64,000 nt of DNA. Source: Pseudomonas sediminis. Its GTDB lineage: Bacteria; Pseudomonadota; Gammaproteobacteria; Pseudomonadales; Pseudomonadaceae. The DNA is taken from contig NZ_NIQU01000001.1 in the NCBI RefSeq assembly GCF_002741105.1, positions 248,001 through 312,000 on the forward strand. Reading direction: 5' to 3'. The notes below the pieces were generated by a model. It was not told the origin of the DNA and did no database searches. It was given only the letters and a program-made list of their open reading frames with translations. Both the position numbers and the translations under genes were made by a program. The first letter of the stretch is position 1. Each line of letters opens with the position of its first letter. Shown piece by piece: positions 46,537 through 56,261 of the stretch.

Positions 46537-47931
46537 ATGTACGAAGCCTCCCGTAGCAGCACACCCCAGATCGTCGAGATGCAGGTCATTCCGGTCGCCG
46601 GCCATGACAGCATGCTGCTCAACCTGTGCGGCGCCCATGCCCCCTACTTCACCCGTAACCTGGTGCTGCTCAAGGACAATGCCGGGCGCATCGGCTGTGG
46701 TGAGGTTCCCGGTGGCGAAGGCATCCGCCAGGCGCTGGAGCGCTGCCGCGAACTGGTGATCGGCCAATCGGTAGGCCGTTACAACCATGTGCTCAATCGC
46801 CTGCGCCAGGCCATCGCCGGCCCGGCCAAAGGGCCGCAGACCACCCAGCATCAGGTCACGTCCGAATCCGAAGCGCGTGTACTCAAGCAACCGCACGAGA
46901 TCAATCTGCGCCTGGACAACGTGATCACCGCGGTCGAAGCCGCGCTGCTCGATCTGCTCGGCCAGCATCTCGACCTGCCGGTGGCCGAACTGCTCGGCAG
47001 CGGCCAGCAACGCGACAGCGTGCCGATGCTCGCGTACCTCTTCTATATAGGTGAACGCCAGCGCACCGACCTGCCCTATCTCGCAGGTAAAGGCTCGGCA
47101 GATGACTGGTATCACCTGCGCCATCAAGCCGCGCTGACACCGGACGCCATCGCCCGCCTGGCCGAAGCGGCGCATGCGCGCTACGGCTTCAACGATTTCA
47201 AACTGAAAGGCGGCGTGATGCGTGGCGCCGAGGAAATGGACGCGATCCGCGCGATCAAGGCGCGCTTCCCCGATGCCCGCGTCACCCTCGATCCCAATGG
47301 CGCCTGGTCGCTGGATGAAGCCATCGCCCTGTGCCAAGGACAAGGTCACGTGCTGACCTATGCCGAAGACCCTTGCGGCCCTGAGAATGGCTACTCGGGT
47401 CGCGAGATCATGGCCGAGTTCAAGCGCGCCACCGGCATCCCCACCGCCACCAACATGGTCGCCACCGACTGGCGGCAGATGGGGCACTCGTTGCGCCTGG
47501 AGGCCGTGGACATTCCCCTGGCCGACCCGCACTTCTGGACCATGCAAGGCGCCGTGCGCCTCGGTCAGGTCTGTGAAGAGTTCGGCCTGACCTGGGGTTC
47601 GCATTCGAACAACCACTTCGATATTTCCCTAGCCATGTTCACCCATGCCGCTGCGGCCGTACCTGGCCGCGTCACTGCCATCGACACCCACTGGATCTGG
47701 CAGGAAGGCGAGGAACGTCTGACCCGCGAGCCGCTGCAGATCATCGGTGGCCAGGTGCAGGTATCGGACAAGCCCGGCCTCGGTATCGAGCCGGACATGG
47801 AGCGGATCATGGCCGCTCACGAACTTTACAAAAAGGTGGCCAACGGCGCGCGTGACGACGCCATGGCCATGCAGTACCTGGTTCCGGGTTGGCAATACGA
47901 CCCGAAACGTCCCAGCCTCGGCCGCGAGTGA
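46537..47931 (+). CDS. Glucarate dehydratase paralogue (copy 2)
   Basis: 464 residues, clearly homologous to the gudD at 43613-44962: shared [41 protein letters not shown] and [17 protein letters not shown]. All enolase-superfamily catalytic residues remain. It has a 10-15 residue insert ([20 protein letters not shown]) absent from copy 1. E. coli also has a second gene of this kind (gudX). The ATG at 46537 gives the expected N terminus; in-frame upstream sequence has no good start. It is first in a rightward operon with tctCBA, 35 bases before tctC. Confidence 0.93.
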   Translation: MYEASRSSTPQIVEMQVIPVAGHDSMLLNLCGAHAPYFTRNLVLLKDNAGRIGCGEVPGGEGIRQALERCRELVIGQSVGRYNHVLNRLRQAIAGPAKGPQTTQHQVTSESEARVLKQPHEINLRLDNVITAVEAALLDLLGQHLDLPVAELLGSGQQRDSVPMLAYLFYIGERQRTDLPYLAGKGSADDWYHLRHQAALTPDAIARLAEAAHARYGFNDFKLKGGVMRGAEEMDAIRAIKARFPDARVTLDPNGAWSLDEAIALCQGQGHVLTYAEDPCGPENGYSGREIMAEFKRATGIPTATNMVATDWRQMGHSLRLEAVDIPLADPHFWTMQGAVRLGQVCEEFGLTWGSHSNNHFDISLAMFTHAAAAVPGRVTAIDTHWIWQEGEERLTREPLQIIGGQVQVSDKPGLGIEPDMERIMAAHELYKKVANGARDDAMAMQYLVPGWQYDPKRPSLGRE

Positions 47932-47966
47932 CTCGCGCGGCTTTTATCCCAACCCGGAGTATTCCA

Positions 47967-48944
47967 ATGAAAAAAACATTCCGCGCCTCCCTCCTTTCTG
48001 CCCTGGTCGGCATGGGTGTCCTGGCCACTCATTCCGCCACCTTCGCCGATGAAGTGAAATGGCCGACCCGCCCTGTCCAGGTGGTGGTAATCGCCAACCC
48101 AGGCGGCGACACCGACTTCAACGCCCGCATGATGGCCAAGTACTTCAACGAGATCACTGGCAAGACCATGGTAGTGACCAACGTCGCTGGCGGCGGCGGC
48201 ACCCTGGCTGCCGAGCAGGTCAAGGGCGCAGCGCCGGATGGCAACACCATCCTGTTCACCCACCCGGGCCAGTTGATCGTCAACGAAGTCGCCGGCCTGA
48301 CCGAAGACAGCTACGAGACCTTCGACGTTTCCTGCATCGCTGGCGTCGACAAGAGCACCGTGTTCGTTGCCTCCAAGCAGTCGGGCGTGACCAGCATGAA
48401 AGACCTGGTCGACAAGTCCAAGGCCAACCCGGGCAGCATCACCTACGGCACCGAGATGGGCAGCTTCTCCCACCTGCAAGGCCTGATGCTGGAGAAACTT
48501 ACCGGCGCCAAGCTGAAGATGGTCGACGGCGGCACAGTCTCCGACCGCGTGGTAGGCATGCTGGGCGGCCGCCTGGACATGGGCGCCATCACCTACGGTT
48601 CCGTACAGGACTACGTGCAGGGCGGCCAGATGGTCGCACTGGGCCAACCCAACGCCGAGCGCAACGCCATGCTGGGTGAAGTGCCGACCCTCAAGGAGCA
48701 GGGCCTCGACATCACCATGGACAAGCCCTACGTAGTGGCCTTCCCGAAAGGCACCGACCCGGCGATCGTGAAGAAGATGTCCGACATCATGCAGCAGATC
48801 ACCGAGCAGCCTGCCTACGCTGAAGACCTGAAGAAGTTCAAGCAGCCGGTCGCGTTCTTCGCCACCGAAGACGCCAAGCAGATTCTGGCCAAGACCCGCG
48901 AAGACTTCATGCAGTTCAAGGATGAACTGCGCAAGGCCAAGTAA
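47967..48944 (+). CDS. tctC: Tripartite tricarboxylate transporter substrate-binding protein (TctC)
   Basis: 325 residues with a signal peptide (cleavage near TFA|DEVKW). The Bug/TctC fold is evident from RPVQVVVIANPGGDTDFNAR, VVTNVAGGGGTLAAEQV, YGTEMGSFSHLQGLML and KMVDGGTVSDRVVGMLGG. Bug proteins bind carboxylic acids in the periplasm and deliver them to TctAB. The linkage to glucarate dehydratase suggests a hexarate ligand (inference). GGAG lies 7 bases before the ATG. Confidence 0.94.
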   Translation: MKKTFRASLLSALVGMGVLATHSATFADEVKWPTRPVQVVVIANPGGDTDFNARMMAKYFNEITGKTMVVTNVAGGGGTLAAEQVKGAAPDGNTILFTHPGQLIVNEVAGLTEDSYETFDVSCIAGVDKSTVFVASKQSGVTSMKDLVDKSKANPGSITYGTEMGSFSHLQGLMLEKLTGAKLKMVDGGTVSDRVVGMLGGRLDMGAITYGSVQDYVQGGQMVALGQPNAERNAMLGEVPTLKEQGLDITMDKPYVVAFPKGTDPAIVKKMSDIMQQITEQPAYAEDLKKFKQPVAFFATEDAKQILAKTREDFMQFKDELRKAK

Positions 48945-48955
48945 GCCATACCGCA

Positions 48956-48984
48956 GCGCCGGCCCGACCGATTCGGGCCGGCGC
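48956..48984 (+). promoter_or_regulatory. Intercistronic hairpin between tctC and tctB
   Basis: A 12-bp GC-rich perfect stem (GCGCCGGCCCGA at 48956-48967, TCGGGCCGGCGC at 48973-48984) with a 5-base loop and no T tract. It probably acts as a 3' stabiliser or partial attenuator, giving more binding protein than membrane components, rather than as a full terminator. Confidence 0.75.
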
Positions 48985-49010
48985 TTCGCCTCAGAACATC
49001 GAGGTACACG

Positions 49011-49520
49011 ATGAACACCCTGAACAAGAAAGAACTGATCATCGGCATTGCCATGCTCGGCGCCAGCCTTACCTACCTGGTACTGGCACAACAGTTGCCC
49101 GGGCATGATGGTGTCGATGCCGCCACGGTGCCGAAACTGCTGGCCGGATTCCTGTCTCTGCTTGGCGTGATGCAACTGGTCAGCGCCTTTGCCAAACCCA
49201 AGGCCGCTGCCGAACCTGCCGCCAGTCCGGCTCCTGCAGAAGCCGAAGAGCCAACTGTTGAAATCGTCGAGCCGAAGACCGTCATCAAGACACTCGGCCT
49301 GATCCTTGGCTACATGGCCCTGCTCGGCCCTGTGGGTTTCCCGATCATGACCGTGGTTTACCTGTATCTGCAGTTCCTCGTGCTGACCCCGGTAAACCAG
49401 AAAGCCAGACACCTGACCTATCTGCTGATCGCCGTCATCTGCTCTGCGCTCATCTTCCTGCTGTTCCGCGAGGCCTTCGACCTGTTGCTGCCCGCTGGCC
49501 TGCTGAACAATTTCATCTGA
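49011..49520 (+). CDS. tctB: Tripartite tricarboxylate transporter small membrane protein (TctB)
   Basis: 169 residues, four predicted helices: two before and two after a central hydrophilic Ala/Pro/Glu-rich loop (KPKAAAEPAASPAPAEAEEP). The HDGVDAATVPKLLAGFL and LGPVGFPIMTVVYLYLQF segments fit TctB. It partners TctA. AGGT upstream, 9 bases before tctA. Confidence 0.9.
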   Translation: MNTLNKKELIIGIAMLGASLTYLVLAQQLPGHDGVDAATVPKLLAGFLSLLGVMQLVSAFAKPKAAAEPAASPAPAEAEEPTVEIVEPKTVIKTLGLILGYMALLGPVGFPIMTVVYLYLQFLVLTPVNQKARHLTYLLIAVICSALIFLLFREAFDLLLPAGLLNNFI

Positions 49521-49529
49521 GGATCGACC

Positions 49530-51050
49530 ATGCTCGAATTACTGCAGCAAGGCTTCGGTGCCGTCTTTTCACTGAACATCATGATGCTGATGGCCGTCGG
49601 CGTGGCCATGGGCATCGTCTTCGGCGCCGTGCCCGGCCTGTCGGCGACCATGGCCGTGGCGCTATGCCTGCCGCTGACCTTCACCATGGGCCCGCAAGCG
49701 GGTCTGTCGCTGCTGGTCGCATTGTTCATCGGCGCCACGTCTGGCGGCCTGATCTCGGCGATCCTGCTGAAGATTCCGGGAACACCTTCATCGATCGCTA
49801 CAGTGTTTGACGGCGGCCCGCTGATGGAACAGGGCCAGGGCGTCAAGGCACTGGGCGTCGGCATCGTGTTCTCCTTCCTGGGCACCATCTTCAGCATCGT
49901 CGCGCTGATGTTCATCGCCCCGCAGCTGGCCAAGGTCGCCCTGAGCTTCGGCCCGCACGAATACTTCGCCATCGCCGTGTTCTCCCTGACCCTGATCGCC
50001 ACCCTGTCGGCCGGCTCCATGGTCAAGGGCCTGTTCGCGGGTGCGCTGGGTATCGCGGTATCCACCGTCGGCATCGCCCCGGTCGAGGCAGTACGCCGCT
50101 TCACCTTCGGCGTCAGTGAGCTCAATGGCGGCTTCTCGATGCTCACGGTAATGATCGGCATGTTTGCCGTGGCCGAGATCATCAAGCTCGCCGAAACCGG
50201 CCGCCATGCCGTGCAGGGCAAGGCCAAGTCGGTGAGCATGAAGAACATCAAGGGCTTCGGTTTCTCGCTCAAGGAATTCCGCGAGCAACTGCCCAACGCC
50301 GGTCGCTCCGGCCTGATCGGTCTGGGCATCGGTATCCTGCCAGGCATCGGTGCGGGCACCTCGAACCTGGTGTCCTACATCATCGCCAAGAAGCGCGCGA
50401 AAGACGGGCACACCTACGGTAAAGGCAACATCGGCGGCGTGGTCGCCAGCGAGACGGCCAACAACGCCGGTATCGGCGGCGCCATGATGCCACTGATGAC
50501 CCTGGGCATCCCCGGCGACACCGTCACCGCGATCATGCTCGGCGGCTTTCTGATCCACGGCATCCAGCCAGGTCCGCTGCTGTTCATCAGCCAGGGCCCA
50601 CTGGTGTACACCATCTTCGCCGCGCTGATCGTCGCCACCTGCATGATGCTGTTCATGGAGTTCTACGGCCTGCGCCTGTTCATCAAGCTGCTCGACGTGC
50701 CCAAGCACATCCTGCTGCCGATCATTCTGGTGCTGTGCGTGGTCGGCGCCTTCGGTCTGTCCAGCCGCCTGTTCGACGTCTGGTCGATCCTGCTGTTCGG
50801 TCTGCTCGGTTATGCCTTCGTCAAGGCCGGTATGCCGGCGGCGCCGTTCATCATCGGCTTCATCCTCGGGCCAATGGCGGAAACCAACCTGCGACGCGGC
50901 CTGATGCTGTCGGACGGCAGCTTCGCCGAGTTCTTCACCAATCCGATTGCCGGCACCTTCCTCGGCCTGGCATTGGTGTTCGTGCTCTGGCAGGTGTTCA
51001 GTGCATTGCGCCCGAAACCCAGCGCGATCAACGAAATACTTCGCACCTGA
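49530..51050 (+). CDS. tctA: Tripartite tricarboxylate transporter large permease (TctA)
   Basis: 506 residues with about 12 helices. It shows the family motifs GAVPGLSATMAVALCLPLTF and, in the second half, GILPGIGAGTSNLVSY, ASETANNAGIGGAMMPLMTL and GIPGDTVTAIMLGGFLIHGI. TctA is the channel-forming, sodium-coupled permease that takes substrate from TctC. Last gene of the gudD2-tctCBA unit; a GC-rich hairpin follows. Confidence 0.95.
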   Translation: MLELLQQGFGAVFSLNIMMLMAVGVAMGIVFGAVPGLSATMAVALCLPLTFTMGPQAGLSLLVALFIGATSGGLISAILLKIPGTPSSIATVFDGGPLMEQGQGVKALGVGIVFSFLGTIFSIVALMFIAPQLAKVALSFGPHEYFAIAVFSLTLIATLSAGSMVKGLFAGALGIAVSTVGIAPVEAVRRFTFGVSELNGGFSMLTVMIGMFAVAEIIKLAETGRHAVQGKAKSVSMKNIKGFGFSLKEFREQLPNAGRSGLIGLGIGILPGIGAGTSNLVSYIIAKKRAKDGHTYGKGNIGGVVASETANNAGIGGAMMPLMTLGIPGDTVTAIMLGGFLIHGIQPGPLLFISQGPLVYTIFAALIVATCMMLFMEFYGLRLFIKLLDVPKHILLPIILVLCVVGAFGLSSRLFDVWSILLFGLLGYAFVKAGMPAAPFIIGFILGPMAETNLRRGLMLSDGSFAEFFTNPIAGTFLGLALVFVLWQVFSALRPKPSAINEILRT

Positions 51051-51062
51051 CCCATCCCACCG

Positions 51063-51089
51063 TTCCCCTCGCCAACACGGCGAGGGGAA
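51063..51089. terminator. Hairpin between convergent tctA and the enolase-superfamily gene
   Basis: An 11-bp perfect stem (TTCCCCTCGCC at 51063-51073, GGCGAGGGGAA at 51079-51089) with loop AACAC in the 56-base gap between convergent stops. There is only a short T/A tail, so termination may be inefficient or factor-assisted. Confidence 0.62.
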
Positions 51090-51106
51090 TACCAGCATCT
51101 CCCCTC

Positions 51107-52252
51107 TCACGCCCGCACTCCAAAGGCGTCCTGCGCCACTGTCCAGCCGGCCACCCGTTCACTCAGGCTCAGGCCTAGCCCGGCCCGCATCGGCACCTGC
51201 ATGCAACCGCCGCGAATCTCCAGGCGCTCGTTGAACACAGGCTCCAGCCACTCGAAATGCTCCACCCAGGTGGCATGCTCGTAGGCAGCCGCCAGATGGA
51301 TGTGCAGTTCCATGACAAAGTGCGGTGCCATGACCAACCCGTGCCGTCTGGCCACCTCGGCAACCTGCAGGAACGGCGTGATACCACCGACTCGCGGTGC
51401 GTCATGCATGATCACGTCGACCGCTCCGCGCTCCACGTAAGCGCACGCCTCGGCTGCGCTACTGAGCATCTCGCCGCTGCCGACCGGGGTAACCAGTTGC
51501 GCGGACAACGCCGCATGCCCCTCCAGATCGTGCGCATCGAGCGGCTCCTCGATCCAGGTCAGATTCAGCTCTTCCAGAGCGCGCCCCATGCGCAGCGCCG
51601 TGGTGCGATCCCATTGCTGGTTGACGTCCACCATCACCGCCACTTCATCACCGAGGGCATGACGCAACGCCCGCACGCGACGTAAATCTTCAGCTTGATT
51701 CGGCTGCCCGACCTTGAGCTTGATGCCACAGATGCCGCCCGCCAGTGCCTGCCCGGCGCGGTCGATGACCTCCTCGATGGGCGCCTGCAGGTAGCCGCCA
51801 GAGGTGTTGTAGCAAGGCACCGCATCACGCTGGGCGCCGAGCAGCTTGGCTAGCGGCAAACCGGCCCGCCGCGCCTTGAGATCCCACAACGCCGTGTCGA
51901 ACGCCGCGATGCTTTGCACTGCCAGACCACTGCGGCCGATGGAGGCACTTGCCCAACTGAGCCGCCCCCATAGACGGGCAATATCGTTGCCATCTTCGTT
52001 GAGCAGCAGCGGTGCCAGCTCTCGGGCGTGAGCGTATTGCGCCGGGCCACCGGTGCGCAGGGTGTAGCTGAAGCCGAGCCCGGTATGCCCCTGGCGGGTT
52101 TGCAGCTCGACGAACAACAGACTGACGGCCGACAGCGGCAATTGTCGACCAGTGGACACCTTGGCATCGCTCACGGCCCGAGCCAGTGGCAGATCCACCG
52201 AGCGCAGGCCGATCCATGTGATCGGATCAGGGGTGTAAAGGTCGAGACTCAT
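51107..52252 (-). CDS. Mandelate racemase/enolase superfamily dehydratase (talarate/galactarate dehydratase-like)
   Basis: 381 residues. Catalytic features: KxK in CGIKLKVGQPN, metal ligands in MVDVNQQWDR, WIEEPLDA and GSGEMLSS, the Asp in HDAPRVGGIT and the His in APHFVMELHIHLA. It is a clear paralogue of the gene at 53260-54414, but more diverged from L-talarate/galactarate dehydratase, so it may use another acid sugar. The ATG at 52252 has GGAG 5 bases upstream. Divergent from the LysR regulator, which likely controls it. Confidence 0.88.
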   Translation of the reverse strand: MSLDLYTPDPITWIGLRSVDLPLARAVSDAKVSTGRQLPLSAVSLLFVELQTRQGHTGLGFSYTLRTGGPAQYAHARELAPLLLNEDGNDIARLWGRLSWASASIGRSGLAVQSIAAFDTALWDLKARRAGLPLAKLLGAQRDAVPCYNTSGGYLQAPIEEVIDRAGQALAGGICGIKLKVGQPNQAEDLRRVRALRHALGDEVAVMVDVNQQWDRTTALRMGRALEELNLTWIEEPLDAHDLEGHAALSAQLVTPVGSGEMLSSAAEACAYVERGAVDVIMHDAPRVGGITPFLQVAEVARRHGLVMAPHFVMELHIHLAAAYEHATWVEHFEWLEPVFNERLEIRGGCMQVPMRAGLGLSLSERVAGWTVAQDAFGVRA

Positions 52253-52300
52253 CGTCACTCCGGACGCGAAAGCGTGGAGCGATGATGGACGCCGCCATTG

Positions 52301-52342
52301 ATCCAGGTCTAATCTAGTTTTCTACTCAATTGATACCTGGAT
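52301..52342. promoter_or_regulatory. Probable LysR-regulator operator in the divergent promoter
   Basis: ATCCAGGT (52301-52308) and ACCTGGAT (52335-52342) form a perfect 8-base inverted repeat, and each is embedded in an ATTGAT..A context that resembles a T-N11-A LysR box. It lies within the 97 bases between the dehydratase and lysR starts, as expected for a LysR autoregulatory and target site. Binding itself is inference. Confidence 0.6.
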
Positions 52343-52349
52343 TGAATCA

Positions 52350-53255
52350 GTGTTCGAGCTATCGCAACTGCGTTGCTTCACCACCCTGGCCGCCGAGCTG
52401 AATTTCCGCCGCGCTGCCGAGCGCCTGAACATGACTCAGCCGCCACTGAGTCGGCAGATCCAGCTGCTCGAACACCAGTTGGGCGTGGCGTTGTTCACCC
52501 GCAGCACCCGCTCGGTGGCGTTGACGGCAGCTGGCCGCGCCTTCTTCGTCGAAGCCCAGGCTCTGCTCGACCAGGCCCACCGCGCAGCGCAAAGCGCCAG
52601 GCTGGCTGCCATCGGCGAAAGCGGCGCACTCAACATCAGCTTCGTCGCCAGCGCGGTGTATGACGTGCTGCCGCGCGCGATCACCACCGCCAAGCGCGAA
52701 CGTCCTGGGGTGGATATCGCCTTGCTGGAGATGAGTACCTTCGAACAGGTGCAGGCACTGCGCGCCCGCCGTGTGGACCTGGCCATCGTCCGAGCGCCCT
52801 TGCAGCAACCCGGCCTGGTCAGCGAATGCCTGCTGCGCGAACCCTTCGTGCTGGCTGCGCCCGCCGAACATCCGCTGGCGCAGCACGAAAGGCCGACCCT
52901 GGAAATGCTCCATGGCCAACCCTTCATCCTTTATGCACATACCGCCTGGCAGCCCTTCAACGAACTGCACACCGGCCTTTTTCGCGCCAGCGGCATCCAA
53001 CCCGAGTTCGTTCAGGCGCTGGGGTCGACGCTGACCATCCTGTCGCTGGTCAATGCCGGTATGGGGCTGGCACTGGTGCCGCGCAGCGCCAGTGCCATTC
53101 GCTTCGAGCAGGTGCGTTTCCGCGAGCTGCCGCTACCCAAAGGTGTATGCGGCGAACTGCATCTGGTCTGGCGCGACGACAACGACAACCCGGCCTTACC
53201 GTCGATGATCGCAGCTGTGCGTCAGGCCGCGCACGACATCTATCCGCAGAGCTGA
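52350..53255 (+). CDS. LysR family transcriptional regulator
   Basis: 301 residues from a GTG at 52350. The N-terminal winged helix-turn-helix is FELSQLRCFTTLAAELNFRR with AERLNMTQPPLSRQIQLLEH, followed by a periplasmic-binding-like effector domain (SGALNISFVASAVYDVLPRA onward). It resembles BenM/CatM-type regulators of carboxylic acid catabolism. It lies between two talarate/galactarate dehydratase-type genes, divergent from one and convergent with the other, so a hexaric acid is the likely coinducer (inference). Confidence 0.93.
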   Translation: MFELSQLRCFTTLAAELNFRRAAERLNMTQPPLSRQIQLLEHQLGVALFTRSTRSVALTAAGRAFFVEAQALLDQAHRAAQSARLAAIGESGALNISFVASAVYDVLPRAITTAKRERPGVDIALLEMSTFEQVQALRARRVDLAIVRAPLQQPGLVSECLLREPFVLAAPAEHPLAQHERPTLEMLHGQPFILYAHTAWQPFNELHTGLFRASGIQPEFVQALGSTLTILSLVNAGMGLALVPRSASAIRFEQVRFRELPLPKGVCGELHLVWRDDNDNPALPSMIAAVRQAAHDIYPQS

Positions 53256-53259
53256 CGCA

Positions 53260-54414
53260 TCAAGCGCGTTTGCCGACCTCTGCCTGCTGCACCGTCCAGC
53301 CGGCAACCTGCTCGCTCAGGCTCAGCCCCAAGCCCGGACGAGTCGGCACCAACATGCGCCCGTCGCGAATCTCCAGACGCTCGTTGAACAGCGGCTCCAA
53401 CCATTCGAAATGCTCGACCCAGGGCTCGCGCGTGTGGCTGGCGGCCAGGTGCACGTGAAGCTCCATGGCGAAGTGCGGCGCCAGGGTCATGCCGGCCTGC
53501 TCGGCCAGGGTCTGCACGCGTAGGTACGGGGTGATACCGCCGACACGCGGCGCATCGGGCATGAGGAAGTCGGCGCCGCGCTGGCGAATGAACTCCCAGT
53601 GCTCGGCCGGGCTGGTGAGCATCTCGCCGGTGGCGATCGGTGTATCGAACAGACGCACCAGCTCAGCGTGGCCTTCAGCGTCGTAGCAGTCCAGCGGCTC
53701 CTCGATCCAGATCAGGTCGAAGGGCTCCAGACGACGGCACATGCGCCGCGCAGTCGGGCGGTCCCATTGCTGGTTGGCATCGACCATCAGCGGGAAGCTC
53801 TCACCCAGATGTTCACGCACCGTGCTGACGCGGTGGATATCCAGCGCCCAGTCAGGCTGGCCGACCTTGAGTTTGATGCCGCCAATGCCCTTCTCGCGGG
53901 AGATATCGGTGTTCTTCAGCAACTGATCGAGCGGTGTATGCAAGAAGCCGCCGGAGGTGTTGTAGCAGCGCACCGAGTCACGATGACTACCGAGCAAACG
54001 TGCCAGCGACAGGCCACTGCGGCGCGCCTTGAGATCCCACAGGGCGACGTCGAAGGCACCGATGGCCTGGCTCGCCAGGCCGCTGCGGCCGACCGATGCG
54101 CCAGCCCAGCACAGCTTGTCCCACAGTTTGGCGATATCACTGGGGTTCTCGCCGATCAGGTTCGGCGCCACTTCCAGCGCATGGGCGAACTGGCCGGGGC
54201 CACCGGCACGCTTGGAGTAACTGAAACCGAGGCCACGATGACCATCGCGGGTTTCGATCTCGGCGATCAGGATGGCGATCTCGGTCATCGGCTTCTGCCG
54301 GCCGGTGAGCACCTTGGCATCGCTGATCGGGTTGGCCAGCGGCAGGGCTACCGAACGCAGGCTCAGCCAGGCAATGCGGTCGTCATCGGCGCGTGGAGTG
54401 GCGTTATCAGTCAT
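53260..54414 (-). CDS. L-talarate/galactarate dehydratase
   Basis: 384 residues. Closely similar, as I recall it, to the Salmonella TalrD/GalrD enzyme: PISDAKVLTGRQKPMTEIAI, SYSKRAGGPGQFAHA, CYNTSGGFLHTPLDQLLKN, GIGGIKLKVGQPD, PLMVDANQQWDRPTARRM and APHFAMELHVHLAA. KxK and His acid/base groups and the three metal acids are present. It dehydrates L-talarate or galactarate to 5-dehydro-4-deoxyglucarate. The ATG at 54414 follows GAGGAAG. The gap to the convergent lysR stop is only 4 bases. A 16-base palindrome lies 70 bases upstream. Confidence 0.93.
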   Translation of the reverse strand: MTDNATPRADDDRIAWLSLRSVALPLANPISDAKVLTGRQKPMTEIAILIAEIETRDGHRGLGFSYSKRAGGPGQFAHALEVAPNLIGENPSDIAKLWDKLCWAGASVGRSGLASQAIGAFDVALWDLKARRSGLSLARLLGSHRDSVRCYNTSGGFLHTPLDQLLKNTDISREKGIGGIKLKVGQPDWALDIHRVSTVREHLGESFPLMVDANQQWDRPTARRMCRRLEPFDLIWIEEPLDCYDAEGHAELVRLFDTPIATGEMLTSPAEHWEFIRQRGADFLMPDAPRVGGITPYLRVQTLAEQAGMTLAPHFAMELHVHLAASHTREPWVEHFEWLEPLFNERLEIRDGRMLVPTRPGLGLSLSEQVAGWTVQQAEVGKRA

Positions 54415-54483
54415 GACTTCTTCCTCGTGATGAACTCGGCGCCCTTTGGGCCGCCGAAAATGGACAACCCGAGTCAGATTAAG

Positions 54484-54499
54484 ATGATTGCGCAATCAT
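54484..54499. promoter_or_regulatory. Perfect 16-base palindrome upstream of the talarate dehydratase gene
   Basis: ATGATTGCGCAATCAT is self-complementary over all 16 bases and lies 70-85 bases before the start of the dehydratase gene, a normal position for an operator. It does not match the LysR inverted repeat at 52301-52342, so a different regulator is possible. Confidence 0.55.
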
Positions 54500-54635
54500 T
54501 CAAGCATCGAAATTATCTGCGGTTCCTGACTGATTCGGCACCGCGACTACTCGTCTAGACATTTCACAAATCTGCAACATTCACCAACTACGCTTGAACA
54601 TGTCCTGCTGCGCCTGACCTCCGAGGCATCCGATC

Positions 54636-56261
54636 ATGTTCCTGCAAAAATCCCTGCGTGCGCAGATTCTCGCCTTACTCGGCGGCAGTCTGGCACTGAT
54701 CCTGATCACCGCTCTGGCCTGCTTCAGCTTTCTCTCCAGCGGCATTCAATCCTACCGTGGCCTGCTCGATGGGCCGCTGGAGTCTTCGCGCCTGATCGAC
54801 GCGGCCAACGTCGAATTCAAGATTCAGGTGCAGGAATGGAAGAACGTCCTGCTGCGCGGCCAGGACAGCGCCAACCTGCAACGCTACTGGAGCCAGTTCG
54901 AAGCGCAGGAGCGCAAGGTGCAGGATATTCTCGGCCAGTTGACCGGGATCGCCGCAGCCGACCCGGCGTTGAAGACGCAGGTCGAGCGTCTGCGTAGCGA
55001 ACATCAGGCGCTGGGTGGCAATTACCGCAAGGGCCGCGACGCCTTCGTGGCCGCCGGAGCAGATGCCAGAGCCGGCGATGAAGCAGTCAAAGGTATCGAC
55101 CGCGCCGCCAGCGAGCAGATGACGGCTCTGGTCGAGCAGTTACGCCAGAACAGCCTGAGCCAGGCCGAGCAGATCAACGCCAGCGCCGCGCGCACCATTC
55201 TCAGTGGCACCATCGTGATGCTGGCCGCCGCCCTGGTCATCGCCGTATTCAGCCTGTGGCTGGTCAATCGCAACCTGATCATTCCCATCCGCCACCTGAT
55301 CGGACATGTCGACCAACTCAGCCAAGGCCGTTTCGGCCAACGCGTGGAAAGCACCCGACAAGATGAACTGGGCCTGCTGGCGCGCGCCGCGAACACCCTG
55401 CGCGACTTTCTTGCCAGCACCAGCGAGCGCCTGCACCACAGTACGCAGAACCTCGACAGCGCCAGCAGCGAGCTGAACGCCATCGCCTCACGCATGACCG
55501 AGGGCGTCAGCGAGCAGTTCGAGCGCACCGATCAGGTCGCCACGGCCATGCATGAGATGTCCGCCACGGCGCAGGAAGTCGCGCGCCACGCCGCCGACGC
55601 CGCGCACGCGGCCAACGATGCCGACGACTCGGCCCGCCAGGGCAGCACGGTGATGCAATCGACCATCGCCACCATCACCGACATCCGCGGCGAGATCGCC
55701 AACACCGCCGAGGTGATCCGTCGCCTGGAAAGCGACAGCGGGCGTATCGGCAAGGTGCTGGAAGTGATCCGCGGCATCGCCGAGCAGACCAACCTGCTGG
55801 CGCTCAACGCCGCCATCGAAGCCGCTCGCGCTGGCGAACAGGGCCGCGGTTTCGCCGTGGTCGCCGACGAGGTGCGCCACCTCGCCCAGCGCACCGCCGA
55901 GTCCACCGCAGAGATCAACCAGATCATCGACACCGTGCAGAGCGGTGCTCTGAATGCCGTGCGCGCCATCGAGAGCGGCCAGCAGCGCAGCGAACAGGGC
56001 GTGACCCAGGTCACCGAGGCCGGTGCAATGCTGCAGCGCATCACCGAGGCCGTGGAAGCCATCCGCGACATGAACCAGCAGATCGCCACCGCCGCCGAAG
56101 AGCAGACCTCGGTAGCCGAGGATATCTCGCGCAACCTCACCGAGCTGACCGCCATCGCCAGCGCCAACCAGGACAACGTCGAACGTACGCAGAAAGCCAG
56201 CCGCAACCTGCATGATATGTCCGGGCAACTGGGCGAAGTGACTCGCCGCCTGGGCTCCTGA
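54636..56261 (+). CDS. Methyl-accepting chemotaxis protein
   Basis: 541 residues. Helix 1 (about 10-32), a periplasmic helical sensor of about 150 residues, helix 2 (about 190-210), HAMP ([20 protein letters not shown]) and a signalling domain with the hairpin tip [39 protein letters not shown]. Methylation helices flank the tip. It passes ligand binding to CheA/CheW. GAGG lies upstream. Single gene; no che genes nearby. The nearby hexarate genes make a sugar-acid ligand conceivable only. Confidence 0.94.
   Translation: MFLQKSLRAQILALLGGSLALILITALACFSFLSSGIQSYRGLLDGPLESSRLIDAANVEFKIQVQEWKNVLLRGQDSANLQRYWSQFEAQERKVQDILGQLTGIAAADPALKTQVERLRSEHQALGGNYRKGRDAFVAAGADARAGDEAVKGIDRAASEQMTALVEQLRQNSLSQAEQINASAARTILSGTIVMLAAALVIAVFSLWLVNRNLIIPIRHLIGHVDQLSQGRFGQRVESTRQDELGLLARAANTLRDFLASTSERLHHSTQNLDSASSELNAIASRMTEGVSEQFERTDQVATAMHEMSATAQEVARHAADAAHAANDADDSARQGSTVMQSTIATITDIRGEIANTAEVIRRLESDSGRIGKVLEVIRGIAEQTNLLALNAAIEAARAGEQGRGFAVVADEVRHLAQRTAESTAEINQIIDTVQSGALNAVRAIESGQQRSEQGVTQVTEAGAMLQRITEAVEAIRDMNQQIATAAEEQTSVAEDISRNLTELTAIASANQDNVERTQKASRNLHDMSGQLGEVTRRLGS

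Noticed and set aside
47826..49412. A 528-codon minus-strand frame antisense to tctC and tctB
   Set aside because: Spans two real genes and their intercistronic hairpin; low-complexity composition.
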